Part shown: piece by piece, positions 44,861-57,609 of the stretch
How the letters are laid out: the number at the start of each line of letters is the position of its first letter
Position numbering within the stretch: position 1 is the stretch's first letter
Assembly: GCA_933228675.1 (NCBI GenBank)
Contig: OW121740.1
Coordinates: forward strand, 4,136,001 to 4,200,000
Length of the DNA stretch: 64,000 bases
Origin: Stomorhina lunata
Taxonomy: Eukaryota > Arthropoda > Insecta > Diptera > Rhiniidae
Direction: 5' to 3'
Translations under genes and position numbers: made by a program
The notes under the pieces: generated by a model
What the model was told of the DNA's origin: nothing
Database searches by the model: none
What the model saw: the letters and a program-made list of their open reading frames with translations, nothing else

Positions 44861-47089
44861 TTGGAGTATTTAAGGTTTTGTTCATTATTATATTAAGATA
44901 TTCATTCATCTTGTAAACCTGCATTATTTAGAAGTATTATTTTATTTTTTACTCGATATTGCCCTTATATACATATGTATATGTGTAATATATTAATATG
45001 CAATAAATGCAAAAATAAAAATACACTGCTATTATTTTGCCCTGAAATTACCCCGATTAAAGACAAAAATCAAACCACACCAAACAAATTTACAAAAATA
45101 AAGTCTTAAAGAAATGACTTTTGATTTTTCTACTACTCATTTACTATCATTTACATTTTCTATTTTCTCAACTTTTTCCCCATTTTATTGACAAGTTAAG
45201 CAGAGTTTTATGTTTCTTGTTGATTTACCTTAAATATTCGGATTTCTATTCCTTTCTGAGTTTTTCTCCTGCTGCTGCTGCCAAGGCTGCTAAAAGCATT
45301 GATGGGCTGATATCAGGAAAAAGATTTTGTTGGTTGTTGACAATGACTCGTTAACACACAATCGAAATAGAATTACACATGAAGTTAACACACGAGTTTT
45401 AATATCTACATTTGACAGATGTAAAGATAGATACCGTCAATGGTCATGTGAATTTCTTTTTTTTTAATAAATATTTTATATACACATTTTATATTTGTAT
45501 ATCAGGTTAAAGCTGATAATTTTTTTTAGTTAATGTTGACTGGGTTTTTATTATTCAAATATTAATGCAAGAATATCTATGATTTGTGGTTTAAAAAAAT
45601 GATTTTTGTTTTGTTTTCTTTCTATATTTTATGAAAATTTTACATATTTTTGTTAAATTTCACTTGTATTTTAATCAGTTACTTATAATTTGTTTTTATT
45701 CATATTTCATAGATATATTTTTTTTGTTAAAAAATTTTTACAACTTTTTTTATGGTTATTTTTGTTGAATTGTATTTTTTTTTATGTTCAGCAAAAGTTA
45801 TGTTACAAAACTTTGTTATATTTGTATTTTTAGTATAATTTCGTATTGTTTACTGAAAGAATAACAAAAAGGAAAATAGAAAAAATATAAAAAATAAAGA
45901 TTTTTATAATGTATCATATTTAGATGTCCACATATATTTATATATATTTTTTATATTTTTTGAAAAGACGAATTATTTGCTGTTGTAGCCTTAAATTTAT
46001 TTGTTATAGTTGATGCTGACGCTGATTCTGCTGTTAACATTGTATGGAATGTTGAGTATGCTTAACGCTTAGTTAGGTTTAAGGGATGCGTAGCATTTGA
46101 CATTACAGTTGATTCTTATAATAAAAAAATCACATACACATATACTCTCTTCACTAGCCCTAACACACACACACGCACACAAGAAGAAATAACAACACAA
46201 CAATTGAAAAAATAAAAGAAAAACACGAAAGCAAGACAAATCTTTAGCAAACAATCGTATTTTCGCTTTAAAAACTAAATGCAAGAATTTATTTTCGTCT
46301 TATTTTTATCTATTTCGATGATGAGTTTATAAGGATTTTTTATTCAACCCAGACTCATACAAATACAGTCTTACTTAAACACATACAACAAAACATCTAA
46401 CGAGGTTAACAATGTGTTTAGATTTCATCTCATGTTCTTTTCTTTAAAAGAAAAACTTTATTTTATTCTAAAATACAAAATATCCTTGTATTTTAAAAGA
46501 ATGTTTAAATGTTTGTGACACATTTCCTTACTCATATCTCCCAAAGTCTTTTATTTTTACACTCCTTTACTTTCATTTTTCTTTAAAAATTTTGGGTTTA
46601 AAATTTTTCTGTTTTTTTTTTTTTGTAAAATATTTTGGATTTTTTGATGCTTGAAATAAGCCAAAAGATACTTGGAAAAAAAAACTTAATATCTAAATGA
46701 TAAAACAAAGAAAGGATTTTGTTAGATGGATTTGTAGTACTTTTTGTAGATGTTTATCTAGCAAGGACATTTATTTGAAAGCCAGTGCTACAAAGGGTTA
46801 GCAAGAGTATTTTTCTAAATGTTTTTATAATTTGCCAGCCAGCGACACCTAAAAGTAGACTACATAGGGTATATGTTTAAGGTATTTGACTTCTTGGGAA
46901 ATGCTTCAAATAGTTGTACATACGAATTATAGTCAAAGTATTTTATTTAGGCATTTTTGTTAGCTTTTTCTTTATATTAACATAATTTAGTATTTTTAGA
47001 ATTTATTCTATCTAACAGATATGCAAATTTGTTAGGTTAAATTAAATTATCTTAGCTTTAAACATTTCGATAGGGCTTCAAATTCTTTT
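44861..47089. other. Unique AT-rich DNA
   Basis: No gene. The frame at 45121-45354 reads a CTGCTGCTGCTGCC run as Ala residues. ACACACACACGCACAC at about 46160. One motif copy at 46846-46865. Confidence 0.6.
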
Positions 47090-49060
47090 AGAAAAAAAAT
47101 ATATAAAGAAAAATCTTTGTAAAAAATTTTATCAATTTTTTTTTTAATTTTTCAAAAAATTTCTATAAAAATTTTTGTATTAAAATAAATATTTTTATCA
47201 AAAATATCTTTTACTGCTAAATTTGTGCGTTTTATAGAAATATTTGCACCAAAAATTTTCTATGGAAAAATAAAAAAACCTAAAGAAAAACATTATTAAA
47301 AGTTAAGTTAAAAAATGTCTAGAAAATAATTCCATCAAAAATAGAATCATCAAATTTTCTAAAAATAAATTCAATCTCAAAATTTTCTATAAATTCATAG
47401 ACTCTATAAATTCATAGACATAGACTAATATAATATATAAAAAAATTAATTTTCTATAAAAAATTTTTCTAACAAATTTTATCAGCAAATCTTCTAAAGA
47501 AAAATTTTATTAGAAAATGCTATCAATTTTCTGTAGAAAAATTTGACAAGCAAATTGTCTAGATAAAATTTTTTCTAGAAAAAATTTTCTACAAAAAATT
47601 AAAAAAAAATCGTTATAGAAAATTGTTTTCAAAAAATTATAAAGCTTACAAAAAACTTTTTGTAGAAAATTTATATTAACAAATTTACCTCAAAAAAAAT
47701 TTTATAGAAAAAAATTTCTATCAAAAATATTTGATTAGAAAAAATTTTCTATAAAAAATTATTGTATCAAACTTTTCTATAGAAAATTTGTATCAAAAAC
47801 TTTTCTATAGAAAATTTTTTATATCAAAAATTTTTCTATAGAAAATTTTTTCTTTCAAAAATGTTTCTAAAGAAATTTTTTTGTATCAAAAACTTCTCTA
47901 TAGAAAATTTTTTGTAACAAAAACTTCTCTATAGAAAATTTTTTGTAACAAAAACTTTTCTATAGAAAATTTTTTGTAACAAAAACTTTTCTTAAGAAAA
48001 TTTTTTGTAACAAAAACTTTTCTTTAGAAAATTTTTTGTATCAAAAACTATTCTTTAGAAAATTTTTTGTATCAAAAACTTATCTTTAGAAAATTTTTTG
48101 TATCAAAAACTTTTCTATTGAAAATTTTTTGTATCAAAAACTTTTCTATTGAAAATTTTTTGTATCAAAAACTTTTCTATAGAAAATTTTTTGTATCATA
48201 AAATTTTTGTAGAAAAATTTTGTATCAAAAACTTTTCTACAAACAATTTTTAGTATCAAAAATTTTTGTATAGAGTGTTTTTTGTATCATAAACTTTTTA
48301 TAGAAAAATTTTGTATCAAAAACTTTTCTACAAAAATTTTTTAGTATCAAAAATTTTTCTATAGAGTTTTTTTTGTATCAAAGACTTTTCAATAGAAAAT
48401 TTTTTGTACCAAAAATTTTTCTACAAAAATTTTTCTATAGAAAATTTTTTGTATCAAAGACTTTTTATAGAACATTTTTTTTTATCAAAAACTTTTCTAT
48501 AGAACATTTTTTGTGTCAAAAACTTTTCTATAGAAAATTTTTTTATCAAAAACTTTTTATAGAAAATTTTTTGTATCAAAAACTTTTTATAGAACATTTT
48601 TTGTATCAAAAACTTTTCTATTGAAAATTTTTTTATCAAAAACTTTTCTCTTGAAAATTTTTTGTATCAAAACCTTTTCTATAAAAAAATTTTTTGCATT
48701 AAAAACTTCTCTATAGAAATTTTGTTATATGAATAACTTTTCTATGGAAAATTTTTTGTGTTAAAAACTTTTCTATTGAAAATTTTTTGTATCATAAACT
48801 TTTTTATAGAAAATTTTTTGTATCAAAAACTTTTCTATAGTAAATTTTTTGTATTAAAATCTTTTGTATAGAAAATTTTTTGTATCAAAAATGTTTCTAT
48901 AGAATTTTTTTGGTATCAAAGACTTTTCTATAGAACACTTTTTGTATCAAAAACTTTTCTATAGAAAATTTTAGCTATCAAAAACTTTTTTAAAGAAAAT
49001 TTTTTTGTATCAAAAACTTTTCTATAGAAAATTTTTTTCTAACAAAAACTTTTGCGAAAT
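47090..49060 (+). repeat. A/T minisatellite array 4 (31-bp)
   Basis: Left third irregular; from about 47760 units run TTTTCTATAGAAAATTTTTT then GTATCAAAAAC, 31 bases (GTATC at 48131 and 48162). The palindrome TTTTCTATAGAAAA is kept; the GTATC spacer gives direction. Frames on both strands at 48373-48639 are array translation. Confidence 0.95.
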
Positions 49061-50089
49061 ATTAAAAATTTTAATTTTGAAGAATGTAAGAAAATCTACT
49101 TGAAATTCTAAGATTTGGCGGTTTGTTTAACTCTAGTCATTTAGTTAATATATACCTCATTTCTCACCCTCCTAAAAGTCGGCTACAATAACTTAAAGAT
49201 TTTCAAGTGTTTAAAATATAAGCTAAGCTAGACACATCTAAGTCATCATTAGAAATTGAAAAATATTTGATTTTTAATTTCTTATTAAAACGCTTAATCA
49301 TTCTCCCCTTGAAATAGGCTATAATTATTTTGTAATTTTCAATATTACTAATGTCCTTGCTGTAAATATTCCATTAATATCGTCAAGTCATTAATCAAAA
49401 ATTTGCTACTACGTTTTAAAATCCATAAGAAATTGCCTTCTTCAAAATTGTCTTTTAAAGATTTTTAGGAATAATTTCTCAATCAAATATTCGAAAACTG
49501 AAAGTCATCAATTTTTGTGGCAAAAAGAAAAAGTTTATTTCGAAAGGTAAACTTCCGTATTTTGTTGTTAATCGATATTACTTTGTATATAATCAATATT
49601 AAAAGTACTTAGAATAATGTAGTAATTGACACTAAAGAAGTGATTTTGGAGGCGGAAATTATGGGTTTTTCTTGTTTTTTTTTTTGACAAATAAATAAGG
49701 GTTTTTGATAACACTAATGCTTCCTGGTGTATAATTTTGTCAAGTTTATAAAATAATTATAGTTTCTGATATCTACTTAAGGGCTATAAGGAAACTTTTA
49801 TGTTTCATATTAATGTTATTAATAACAGCTTATCGGAATTGTCATAAAATTTAATTTAATATTGATACTACATGGTTATAGATAGAAAGATTGTCAATGT
49901 CAATTTGATAGACAATTTTCTTCTATTGCTAATATTATCTCTCACCCCTCCTTCATCACCAAAATCATTAAGATTTTTATAGCTCAACTTTATTTTCTTT
50001 TCTTTCTTCCAAAATATTTAAAACTTGTCCCACTGTGCCTAAAAGTATACCAGCATAGAAGTTAAGAATTAATATAATATATTTTCGAA
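49061..50089. other. Unique AT-rich DNA
   Basis: Separates arrays 4 and 5. Motif copies at 49168-49189, 49306-49325 and 50035-50056; nothing else. Confidence 0.6.
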
Positions 50090-52160
50090 AATGTTTGTAT
50101 TGAAAAGTTTTATGTAGAAAAATGCTGATATCGAAAAATTTTTTTAGTAACATTTTTTATAGAAAAATTTTATATGGAAACAATTTTGTATCGAAACATT
50201 TGTAATCGAAAAATTGTCATAGAAAATGTTTTAATCGAAAAATTAGCTATTGAAACATTTTTATGACAAAATTTTTTTAAAGAAACATTTTTATAAAGAA
50301 AATAAAGAGAAACATTTTTAATCATAAAGATGGCTATAGCTTAATTTTTATATCAGAAAGATTTCAATAAAAATATTTTAGAATTTTATAACAAACATTT
50401 TCTATAGAAACTTTTTTATATTGAACAAATTTCTATAGAAGCATTTTTATAATGAAAAGTTTTCTATAGAAACATTTTATATAGAAATTTTTTTTAACGA
50501 AGAATTTTCTATAGAAAAATTTATATAACGAAAAATTTTCTATAGAAACGTTTTTATAACAACAAATTTTTTACAGAAAAATTTTTGTAACGAAAAATTT
50601 TCTATGGAAACATTTTTATAGCAAAAAATTTTCTATAGAAAAATTTTTATAAGGAAAAATTTTTATAGAAAAATTTTTATAACGAAAAATTTTTTATAGA
50701 AAAATTTTTATAACGAACAATTTTCTATAGAAAAAGTTTTATAACGAAAAATTGTCTATAGAAAAATTTTTATAACGAAAATTTTTCTATAGAAAAATTT
50801 TTATAACGAAAACTTTTCTATAGAAAAATTTTTATAACGAAAAATTTTCTATAGAAAAACTTTTATAACGAAGAATTTTCTATAGAAAAATTTTTATAGA
50901 AAAATTTTTATAACGAAAAATTTTCTGTAGAAAAATTTTTATAACAAAAAATTTTCTATAGAAAAATTTTTATAACGAAAAGTTTTCTATAGAAAAATTT
51001 TTATAACGAAGAATTTTCTATAGAAAAATTTTTATAACGAAAAATTTTCTTTAGATAAATTTTTATAACGAAAAATTTTCTATAGAAATATTTTTATAAC
51101 GAAAAATTTTCTATTGGAAAATGTTTATAACGAAAAATTTTCTGTAGAAAAATTTTTATAACGAAAAACTTTCTATTGAAAAATGTTTATAGCGAAAAAT
51201 TTTCTGTAGAAAAATTTCTATAACGAAAAATTTTCTATAGAAAAATTTGTATAACGAAAAATTTTCTGTAGTAAAATTTTAAAAATTTTCTACAGAAATA
51301 TTTTTATAACAAAAAATGTTGTAAAGTAAAATTTTTATAATAAAAAATTTCGTAAAAAAAATTTATAACGAAAAATTTTGTATGGAAAGTTTTTTCTATA
51401 GAAAAATTTTTAATAACGAAAAATTTTCTATAGAAAAATTTTTATAACGAAAAATTGTCTGTAGAAAAATTTGTAGAATTTTTTATAGAAACATTTTTAT
51501 AACGAAAAGTTTTGTAAAGTAACATTTTTATAATGAAAAACTTTGTAAAGAAAAATTTGTATAACGAAAAATTTTTATAACAAAAAACTTTTTATAGAAA
51601 AATTTTTTTAACGAAAAATTTGTATAACGAAAAATGTTTATATCGAAAAATTTTCTATAGAGAAAATTTTATAACGAAAAATTTTCTATAGAAACATTTT
51701 TTATGGAAAAATTTTAATAACTAACAATTTTCTGTAAAAAATTTGTATAAAGAAAAAATTTCTATAGAAACATTGATGAAATGAAAAATGTGATGAAAAA
51801 TTTTCTAAATAAATATTTTAACGACAAAAACATTTATATATCAATAAATTTATAAAAAAACAATTTTTATAGAAAATGTTAATATCAAAAAATTTGCTCG
51901 AAAAATTTTCTACCAGAAACATTTTTTATATATAAAAAATTTATGATAAAGAATTTTCTATAGAAAATGTTAATATCAAAAATTTGCTATAGAAAAATAT
52001 CGATACAAAAATTTTTATAGAAAGAATTTTATAACGAAATATATACAATATTTTCTATAGAATCATTTTAATATATCCAAGAGTTTCTATAATTAAATTT
52101 GATATCAAAAACAATTATATTAAACAATTTTCTATGGAAAGATTTTCTAAAGTCAAATTT
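50090..52160. repeat. A/T minisatellite array 5 (31-bp)
   Basis: Units AACGAAAAATTTTCTATAG then AAAAATTTTTAT, 31 bases, best kept at 50460-51480. The reverse complement of this unit closely resembles array 1 (CGTTAT against GGTAT as spacer), so these two may be one family in opposite orientation. Confidence 0.95.
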
Positions 52161-53350
52161 TTATATGCAATTACAAAAAAAATATTTCGTTGTCGTAGTA
52201 TAGTTTCGAAGAACATTAGTTTAGTAACTTTAAATTACAGCACTTCAAGACTTCAATTCTTCTAAAAATCCTAAAAATTTGGTGCAAAAATTCAATAAAT
52301 TGTTTAGTGACAATTCCGAAATAGATGCGTACTTGGCGATAACCAATAACCGATAATTTTTATTTCTTTATAACAATTTTGAACTAAAGACATTGAGCAA
52401 TAAATTTCAACAACCACTAGAAATCTTTTCAATTGTTATTTGCCAAGACAATATTATTAGCTTTGAGATAAATATATATTTTCATGTTGTATTCTTTAAC
52501 CTTTGAAGAGACTGCATTATTTTATGGGCATACTTTATGGCAGTCTATTAAATATACATTACGGTTTTGATATTTGTTGTGAAGCCCAAAAGTATGCTAT
52601 AAAATTTTTAATATTAGCAGCGCCTAGCAATTATGTTGTAAAATATTAAGAGATCATATAGTGGTGAATAGAAGATGTATATAAGGCCGCAGAATGATTC
52701 GCTAAGTATAAGAAGATTTATGGAATAATTTATGAATTTATGACTACTTATCAAATGCATATTGAATGAATGTTTTATGGTTTCAAATGTGGTTTATTTG
52801 GGTTTATTAAAAACTTTCTGCGAATATAATATTTACAGAATTCATATGTAATATATTTTGCTAATAATCAAATTTGCTAATCATCAAATTCTGAAAGTGA
52901 AATAATTTTCTCAATAGATATTTTTTAGGAATGAGGAGAAGGAAATAAATACATATAATTCGTGTTTAAAGTTTTGCCAAGGCGAATTCATTACAGGTGG
53001 TGGCAAGAATACAACAAATACAACATGACAAAATGAAACCCCATGTTGTTTTTGTAGGTTTGCTTTCATTTTGTCAAATTTTTCTTCGTTAAATTTCCAG
53101 GCGAATTCATCAGCTGGGCTCTTGATACCACTTTCATTATTACACTATGAGTTTTGCTAAATTATAAATTTGTCTAAATTTTATTGTCGATATTTCAAAG
53201 TTTTCTTTTTTAAATTTGTCAAATAGCTTTCAATAAAAGAATGCTATAGAAAATGTTCTTTTGAGCTGTCTTTGAAAACTATAGCATACTTTTTTTTAAT
53301 GTTGTTTACCTTTAGGAGGATTAAAATAATTGATGTTGTAAAAAACACTA
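52161..53350. other. Unique AT-rich DNA
   Basis: No gene. Motif copies at 52528-52543 (minus), 52584-52601 and about 53281 (minus). Confidence 0.6.
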
Positions 53351-53574
53351 TCCGGTATGTCATGGGAATCGATCGTTTTCAAATCGATCGATCTTAGACA
53401 TATTTTTAAAATAATATTTCCCATTTCCATAAAAAAAATCAAGCCAAATAAAAGATATGATATCAGTCAAAAGGATTAAAACCCAAATTTTCATTTTTTT
53501 TGGGGAAATAACTGAAAATTATCCCAAAAATATATCGAAAAATTTGAAAACGATAGATTTCCATCACATACCAG
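53351..53574. mobile_element. Family K MITE, copy 2
   Basis: 224 bp. Left TCCGGTATGTCATGGGAATC then GATCGTTTTCAAATCGATCG; right end TTTGAAAACGATAGATTTCC then ATCACATACCAG. The middle shares TATCAGTCAAAAG and TTTTGGGGAAATAAC with copy 1. Confidence 0.83.
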
Positions 53575-55679
53575 TATATAAGTAAAATTATCAGAATAAT
53601 ATTGTAAAATATTTGACTACAAAAGAATAATGTTGTAAAATATTTTACTGAAACTTTTGAAAGTTTATAATTTAATAAGTTCCTGCAGTCAAAGAATATC
53701 TTCTTTTCAGTTTTTTAACTTTTTAATTTTGAGGTGTGGTGTTTTATAAAATCTTGTTAAACATCGATTTTAAACCTGTTGAAATATTTACAATTGCAGT
53801 GAATATCATATTAAACCTCCTTAAAGTATATAACATATTTATTTTTATATTTTAAGTAATCGCAATTTGGCTGCTGTTAACATGATTAAGCAATCTATTA
53901 ATTTTGATATTAATGAGTTTTCGTATAAAAAGTTGTTGCATATTTTCAGGGTTTCTGAGGATTTATACAGCAATAAAGTTTTATATTTGCCTAAATGAAC
54001 AGGAAATTTCATTTAGTTGCTTTTGCTTCAAATTTGAGGTTTTTTTCACTAAAAATTAAAATAACTGACCATATCAGCCTAAAGGTAAGCTCTTATGAAA
54101 TCGAAATAGGAAATAGTTTGCAAACAATTCAATATACATATATCTTTCTGTCAACGCCATCTATTGAAATTATTTCTATCATATATGACTATATGATGTA
54201 AATTTAAAAAGCAGTTTTTCCCAAAATATTGTTGTCGCAAGGAATAATAACCAAAATTACTGCATTGAAAATGAATCGAAATTTTGCTTATTTTCCACAT
54301 ATATGTAGAAAATATGCTGAGATCTATTAATAGTATTGCTTACTTTGTGGAGCTTTTAAAAAAATCAAGCTAATTTTTTACTTAAAAAATTTTTCAGAGG
54401 ATTCAAATAAATTTATTTTTATACCAAGTTGTTTTAATAAACAATTAAACTTGCATTATATAATAAACAGATTATTGTTGTGAAATACCTGGAAGCATGC
54501 AACACAATTTTAATAATTTAATAACCGCTTATCTGTAGAATGCAGTTATATACGTTTTGAATGATATTTAAACCTTCATCACCAGTTAATATTTTCTAAG
54601 GCTTAAAGATAAACTAGAAGTAAATATTCTTTGTATCTATATATTTTTAAACAAGACTTATGACCAAAATATAAACAAATATTTCTTACATTTCTTAATT
54701 AAACTTTGTTATTATTTTTTTTTTTCATTAAACATTTTTATCAAATATTTTATATCTAAACAAACTTTTTTGCCAGCATTTCTTGGAAAACAATTCGATG
54801 AGCTTTTATCATTTTTATATTAAATATTTTTTCAGGTCAAATATTTTTGTTAACAAAATTTTAAAATTATGCTTTGAAATCTAAACACATTGCTGAACTT
54901 TTGTTAAAGTTTCGCTTTCATAAAAAAATACTAATTTCAGCATTTTTATCCACATATTTTCTCTTAAACTTTTTACTAAATTTTTCTGGAATTATGTATG
55001 TATGGTTTTTAGCTGCCTTAAAATAGGCTAAATTTTTATATAACACAATTTTAATTTATTTTTTAGAATTTATTTTCTTTTTTTTCTAGTTTTATTGTTT
55101 TAAATTCCATGTACGTTCACTTAACTACATAATTTATTGCATAAACTGTGGCTGTTTTGTTTGCTAAACAAAAGGCGCCTAAATGTATACACTTGTTTTT
55201 GGTTTTTATTCAGCTGTATGAAGTAAAAGCACTGAAAAGGCCACTAAACAACTACATATAATGGTTTTATGACACATTTTATTTTTAGAAATTTTATATT
55301 TTTCGCTTTTATAAATGGATTTTATGAAGGATTTTATTTAAAATGCTTTTATTTTAAGAAGCACATGTGTGTTTTATGTGGCTCTAGATTGTAGTAGAAG
55401 TTTTATTCTGGCCAATTTCTTTTTTGAAAATGGGATTTTATTGTTCATATAATTTGAAAGTTTAATATAAATTATGTTAGTTTTTTTTATATTAAAGATT
55501 TTCAATTTGTTTAAGAATAAACACAATATTTTATTTATTTGCCTTAAAGATAGGCTATAGAAATTTTATATATACTTTTCAATTTGTTGTTGTTGCTGCT
55601 TTTTTTGAAGATGTGGGTTAATTTTCTTACACGCACACTTGTTTAACAATTTCTTAAACTTTCTATAGGTTTTCAATTT
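53575..55679. other. Unique AT-rich DNA
   Basis: No gene supported. Dense in the dispersed motif: 53817, 53936 (minus), 54077, 54336 (minus), 54487, 55015, 55174, 55541. Confidence 0.6.
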
Positions 55680-56520
55680 TATTTGTTATTTTAAGGTTAA
55701 CCGACCGAGAAAATCTGGCGTAGGTTATTCAAGAATAAACAATCTTCTTTTTTGAGGTTTTAGAGTAAAATTTATTTTCTTAAATTTTTGTATATTAACG
55801 ATTTTGTATATAGAAAATATATTTCTTATAATTTTCACTACCGTTTTTTTCTTATTATTTTCCCATTTTTTGCTTTTTTTCTTTTTGTTTAAGAAAATTT
55901 GGTAACCGTACGCTGAAGGATTTTCTAAAAATTGAGTAGCGTTTTAAACGAGCGTATTCCAACGACTGAGGCTGTCATCGTTTTCAAGTACACAAACACC
56001 AGCAGAAAAAGGAATTGGTGAATAATTTTTCCTCGCCACTCGCTAGTAACATCTTGGGCACATTTCACTAGTGGACCGTATTTTGAACTCTCAAACTCCA
56101 CAACTCTCTGCAAACAAAAAGAAGGATATACTTCAGGGCGCAGGTTTTTGAAAACCTGTTTCTGGTTAAATATATTCCATAATCTATTAATGCATGAATC
56201 TAACCAACAATTTGTTGAGTCACTGGAATAAAAATGAACTTCAAGAGCATACAAAGAGTTAAGCTGAGAGAGTAAGAGTTAAAATGAGAGTAATATTTTA
56301 CTTTTCTGACGGAATTCAAAGTACAGGAATTTTCCAATCAGCTGTTTCTGACATTTCTTTTTTAAAATTCATTCTTTCTGTTTTTGAAGCTGAAGAAAAA
56401 AATACTTTTGTGTCTATTGACGTATAAATTCTGGCTAAGTCAAATATTGTTTTTGTTTGAATATTGTCTATATACACATTCTCTGTTATACTAACACACA
56501 CATTCATACATATTTTTCAA
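55680..56520. promoter_or_regulatory. Less AT-rich island, possible minus-strand promoter region
   Basis: Contains the longest domain-free frame (55925-56254 minus, 109 residues, no recognised family). On the minus strand TCAGTC at 55969-55964 matches the fly Initiator, with AAAACGC at the distance of the MTE 3' half. GAGAG occurs twice at 56260-56290 and ATCAGCTGTT (56338-56347) is an E-box of the core-promoter type. Each motif is short; together they are suggestive only. Confidence 0.3.
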
Positions 56521-56814
56521 TATAACATTTACGTTTATTGTCAAAACGAGGAAATGCCGAAAAAAAAACTTTAAGCAAAACCCGTGAAACAAATTGACAT
56601 GTTGTGGAAGGTAATGGTTGTAAAAGACACGTTAGACTTGTTATTTCAATCAATTTGAATTATTTATAAAGTTAAATTTTATCAACCATGAAGGGTTTTT
56701 TACTTTATATTTACAAGAATTTTTAAAATTTATTTTTTCTAAATCCCAAAAGTATGCAAAATAATTTAATTAAGAACATCTTAGATATTTTTTGATTGTC
56801 ATTTTTGAAATGAA

Positions 56815-56859
56815 CCGGAACTAAAAGTCTATATCTGACATACGGACTTTTAGTTCCGG
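56815..56859. other. 15-bp-stem hairpin
   Basis: CCGGAACTAAAAGTC (56815-56829) and GACTTTTAGTTCCGG (56845-56859) are exact reverse complements around a 15-nt loop (TATATCTGACATACG) that can pair further. Not part of any repeat family seen here. Confidence 0.8.
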
Positions 56860-57609
56860 GGAACCAATTCCCGCTGTTAATTAGAATCTAAAATAATAAA
56901 TGTTTAATATAATGTGCAGTGGTATCAAAAATATTAAATGCTGAATATTAGAATATATTTTAAAGATACAAAGTATTAGTAATCCAGTTCAAAAACCTGT
57001 AGAAACACTCAATAAATCCATACATTCAGATAAATAAACTTAGACCTAACAAAAGTATACTACACTGTTCTCTACAAAATCGTGGTAACCTCGATTTGTG
57101 ACATCTTATAACTTTCAATCAATTTCAAAAATTCCTATAATTCCCATATTTTTACCAACCAATTAAAAAATTTTCTTTTCTAGCTCAAATAATCCTTTTT
57201 ACTTAGTACTATTAAATATTCAACCACATTTTCGAAATGTTAGTGTTTATCTTTTTCCAGCCCAAATATTTATGCTCCAAAAGCAGGAATGGTTTTTCTT
57301 CAGTTTTAACCACAAATTGTTTGCCTTTATTTGTTTTCTTAAATAATGAAAATAAAACAACAAATAACGTAAAAGTATGTTATGCTCTTTTCTCAATTTT
57401 CAGCCTAAAACTAGACAATAAAAGAGCTTAGTGTTGAAATTGATACCATTTACTCTTTCTAAATATTGGAAACCGCATTGTGGAATATATTCATAGCTAA
57501 AGGTGTGTGAAGTTTACAGTGGATAATGTGGACTGAATATTATAAAATATTTCAGATAAAAACATTTTGAATATAACATTATTGTTATGAATTTGGAAAT
57601 GGTTTAAAT
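56860..57609. other. Unique AT-rich DNA
   Basis: Nothing recognised. Motif at 57043-57066 and a weaker one at 57368-57386. Confidence 0.6.

Noticed and set aside
45121..45354. Hydrophobic plus frame with an Ala run
   Set aside because: Low complexity from T-rich DNA followed by a GCTGCTGCTGCC repeat; no family.
6299..52160. CRISPR array
   Set aside because: Regular 31-bp spacing, but tandem units without unique spacers in a eukaryotic AT-rich context; these are minisatellites.
55925..56254. 109-residue minus-strand open frame
   Set aside because: Longest non-repeat frame, but no domain, no codon-bias signal visible and no splice-supported extension. Treated as part of a possible promoter island only.
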